From Prevotellaceae bacterium UBA1786 (GTDB taxonomy: Bacteria; Bacteroidota; Bacteroidia; Bacteroidales; Bacteroidaceae): DNA of 7,057 nt. Positions 6,380-7,057 of this stretch are shown one piece after another. The notes below the pieces were generated by a model. The model was not told the DNA's origin. It did no database searches and saw only the letters and a program-made list of their open reading frames with translations. A program made the translations under genes and the position numbers. The DNA lies in the NCBI GenBank assembly GCA_002314525.1, contig DCGE01000010.1, forward strand, positions 1-7,057, read 5' to 3'. Each line of letters starts with the position of its first letter. Positions within the stretch are counted from its first letter, which is position 1.

Positions 6380-7057
6380 CTATATTGAAAGTTCCTTTAG
6401 TACCCGGATAAGATTCTTGTCGAGTGGTTTTCCACCCTCCTTGATGGCAATGGTAAACGGAGTATATATCACATGATCATGTCTCATACCTACCATCACG
6501 TTTCTTTGTCCTGCCTCAAGAGCATCAATCGCCCCGACACCGAGAACGCTTGCGAGGATTCTGTCACGGGCTGTCGGAGTGCCACCTCTCTGCAAATGAC
6601 CGAGAATGGAAAGACGAACATCATAATTCGGATATTCCTTCTTGACACGTTCGGAATAATAGACAGCACCGCACTTTGGACTTTCGCTTACAATCACTAT
6701 ACTTGAGTTCTTGCTCTTGCGGATACCTCGTCCGATGAATTCGCCCAACTGGTCGGCATCGGTCATATCCTCTGGTATGAGAGCAGCCTCGGCTCCACTG
6801 GCAATGGCACTGTTCTGGGCAAGGAAGCCGGCATCACGTCCCATAACCTCAATAAAGAATATCCGTTCATGAGAATAGGCAGTATCCTTTATTCGGTCAA
6901 CACACTCCATAATGGTGTTGAGAGAGGTATCAAAGCCAATTGTCTCGTCAGTACCGGCAATATCATTATCAACAGTACCTGGCAGGCCGATTATCGGATA
7001 ATCAAACATCTCTGCGAAATCCTTCGCTCCCGTCAGTGTTCCATTTCCGCCGATAAC
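6380..7057 (-). CDS. pfkA: ATP-type 6-phosphofructokinase, C-terminal 225 residues (N-terminus outside the window)
   Basis: The reading frame is open to the right edge, so the ATG at 7009 is an internal Met and roughly 100 N-terminal residues are missing from view. The enzyme phosphorylates fructose 6-phosphate to fructose 1,6-bisphosphate in the cytoplasm. Visible family motifs, in fragment numbering: GGNGT (3-7), LPGTVDND (25-32) with the catalytic Asp30, the SHER Arg (65), EVMGRDAG (70-77), the Glu in SESPK (125), [15 protein letters not shown] with Arg148, His154 and Arg157 for substrate binding. Gly at the position after Asn5 and Gly in LPGT are the states of ATP-using enzymes rather than PPi-using ones (GGDD and PKT). 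The unusual point is Asn5, where E. coli PfkA has Asp103. The EamA transporter gene begins one base after the stop. Confidence 0.95.
   Translation of the reverse strand, partial: VIGGNGTLTGAKDFAEMFDYPIIGLPGTVDNDIAGTDETIGFDTSLNTIMECVDRIKDTAYSHERIFFIEVMGRDAGFLAQNSAIASGAEAALIPEDMTDADQLGEFIGRGIRKSKNSSIVIVSESPKCGAVYYSERVKKEYPNYDVRLSILGHLQRGGTPTARDRILASVLGVGAIDALEAGQRNVMVGMRHDHVIYTPFTIAIKEGGKPLDKNLIRVLKELSI

Noticed and set aside
6380..7009. Phosphofructokinase as a truncated gene starting at ATG 7009
   Set aside because: The frame stays open to 7057 and encodes the expected GGxGT motif upstream, so the gene is cut only by the window edge.

Overview
The window looks like ordinary chromosomal DNA from a Bacteroidota member, most likely a Bacteroidales of the Prevotella type. 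This rests on several things: TAnnTTTG-type -7 promoter boxes, A/T-rich leaders without clear Shine-Dalgarno sites, a short CstA of about 487 residues, secreted proteins whose signal peptides end next to a Gln (for example AFA|Q), a small outer-membrane barrel ending in Phe, and the start of a carbohydrate esterase. The assignment is inferred from sequence style and family knowledge; species cannot be named. No tRNA, rRNA, CRISPR array, insertion sequence or phage gene was seen.

There are three transcription blocks. Block 1 (1-2265, minus strand) reads cstA, then a 63-residue two-helix membrane protein whose start overlaps the cstA end, then a small outer-membrane beta-barrel protein, then the first 39 codons of a secreted SGNH/CE6-type acetyl esterase that runs off the left edge. 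Block 2 (2357-3928, plus strand) is a single secreted glycoside-hydrolase-like protein of the GHL10/DUF187 family. Blocks 1 and 2 diverge from a 91-bp region whose two promoters overlap and share a TTTGCAAA palindrome.

Block 3 (3936-7057, minus strand) converges on block 2 with only 7 bp between stop codons. It reads the end of a 6-phosphofructokinase (its N-terminal part is beyond the right edge), a 10-helix EamA/DMT transporter, a low-molecular-weight protein tyrosine phosphatase and an uncharacterised protein with ATP-grasp-like motifs. Spacings of 1 bp, -14 bp and about 45 bp suggest one operon. The 45-bp junction carries a 7-bp tandem repeat that also encodes the last residues of the phosphatase.

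In functional terms, block 1 joins uptake of small carbon compounds (CstA) to envelope and polysaccharide-deacetylation functions, block 2 acts on glycans or the cell wall outside the cytoplasm, and block 3 mixes glycolysis with a phosphatase and an orphan ligase-like protein. The best leads are the ATP-grasp-like protein, the repeat at the phosphatase stop, the cstA-coupled small protein, the overlapping divergent promoters, and the Asp-to-Asn change in the PFK GGDGS motif. I saw no clear evidence of a wholly new multi-gene system.
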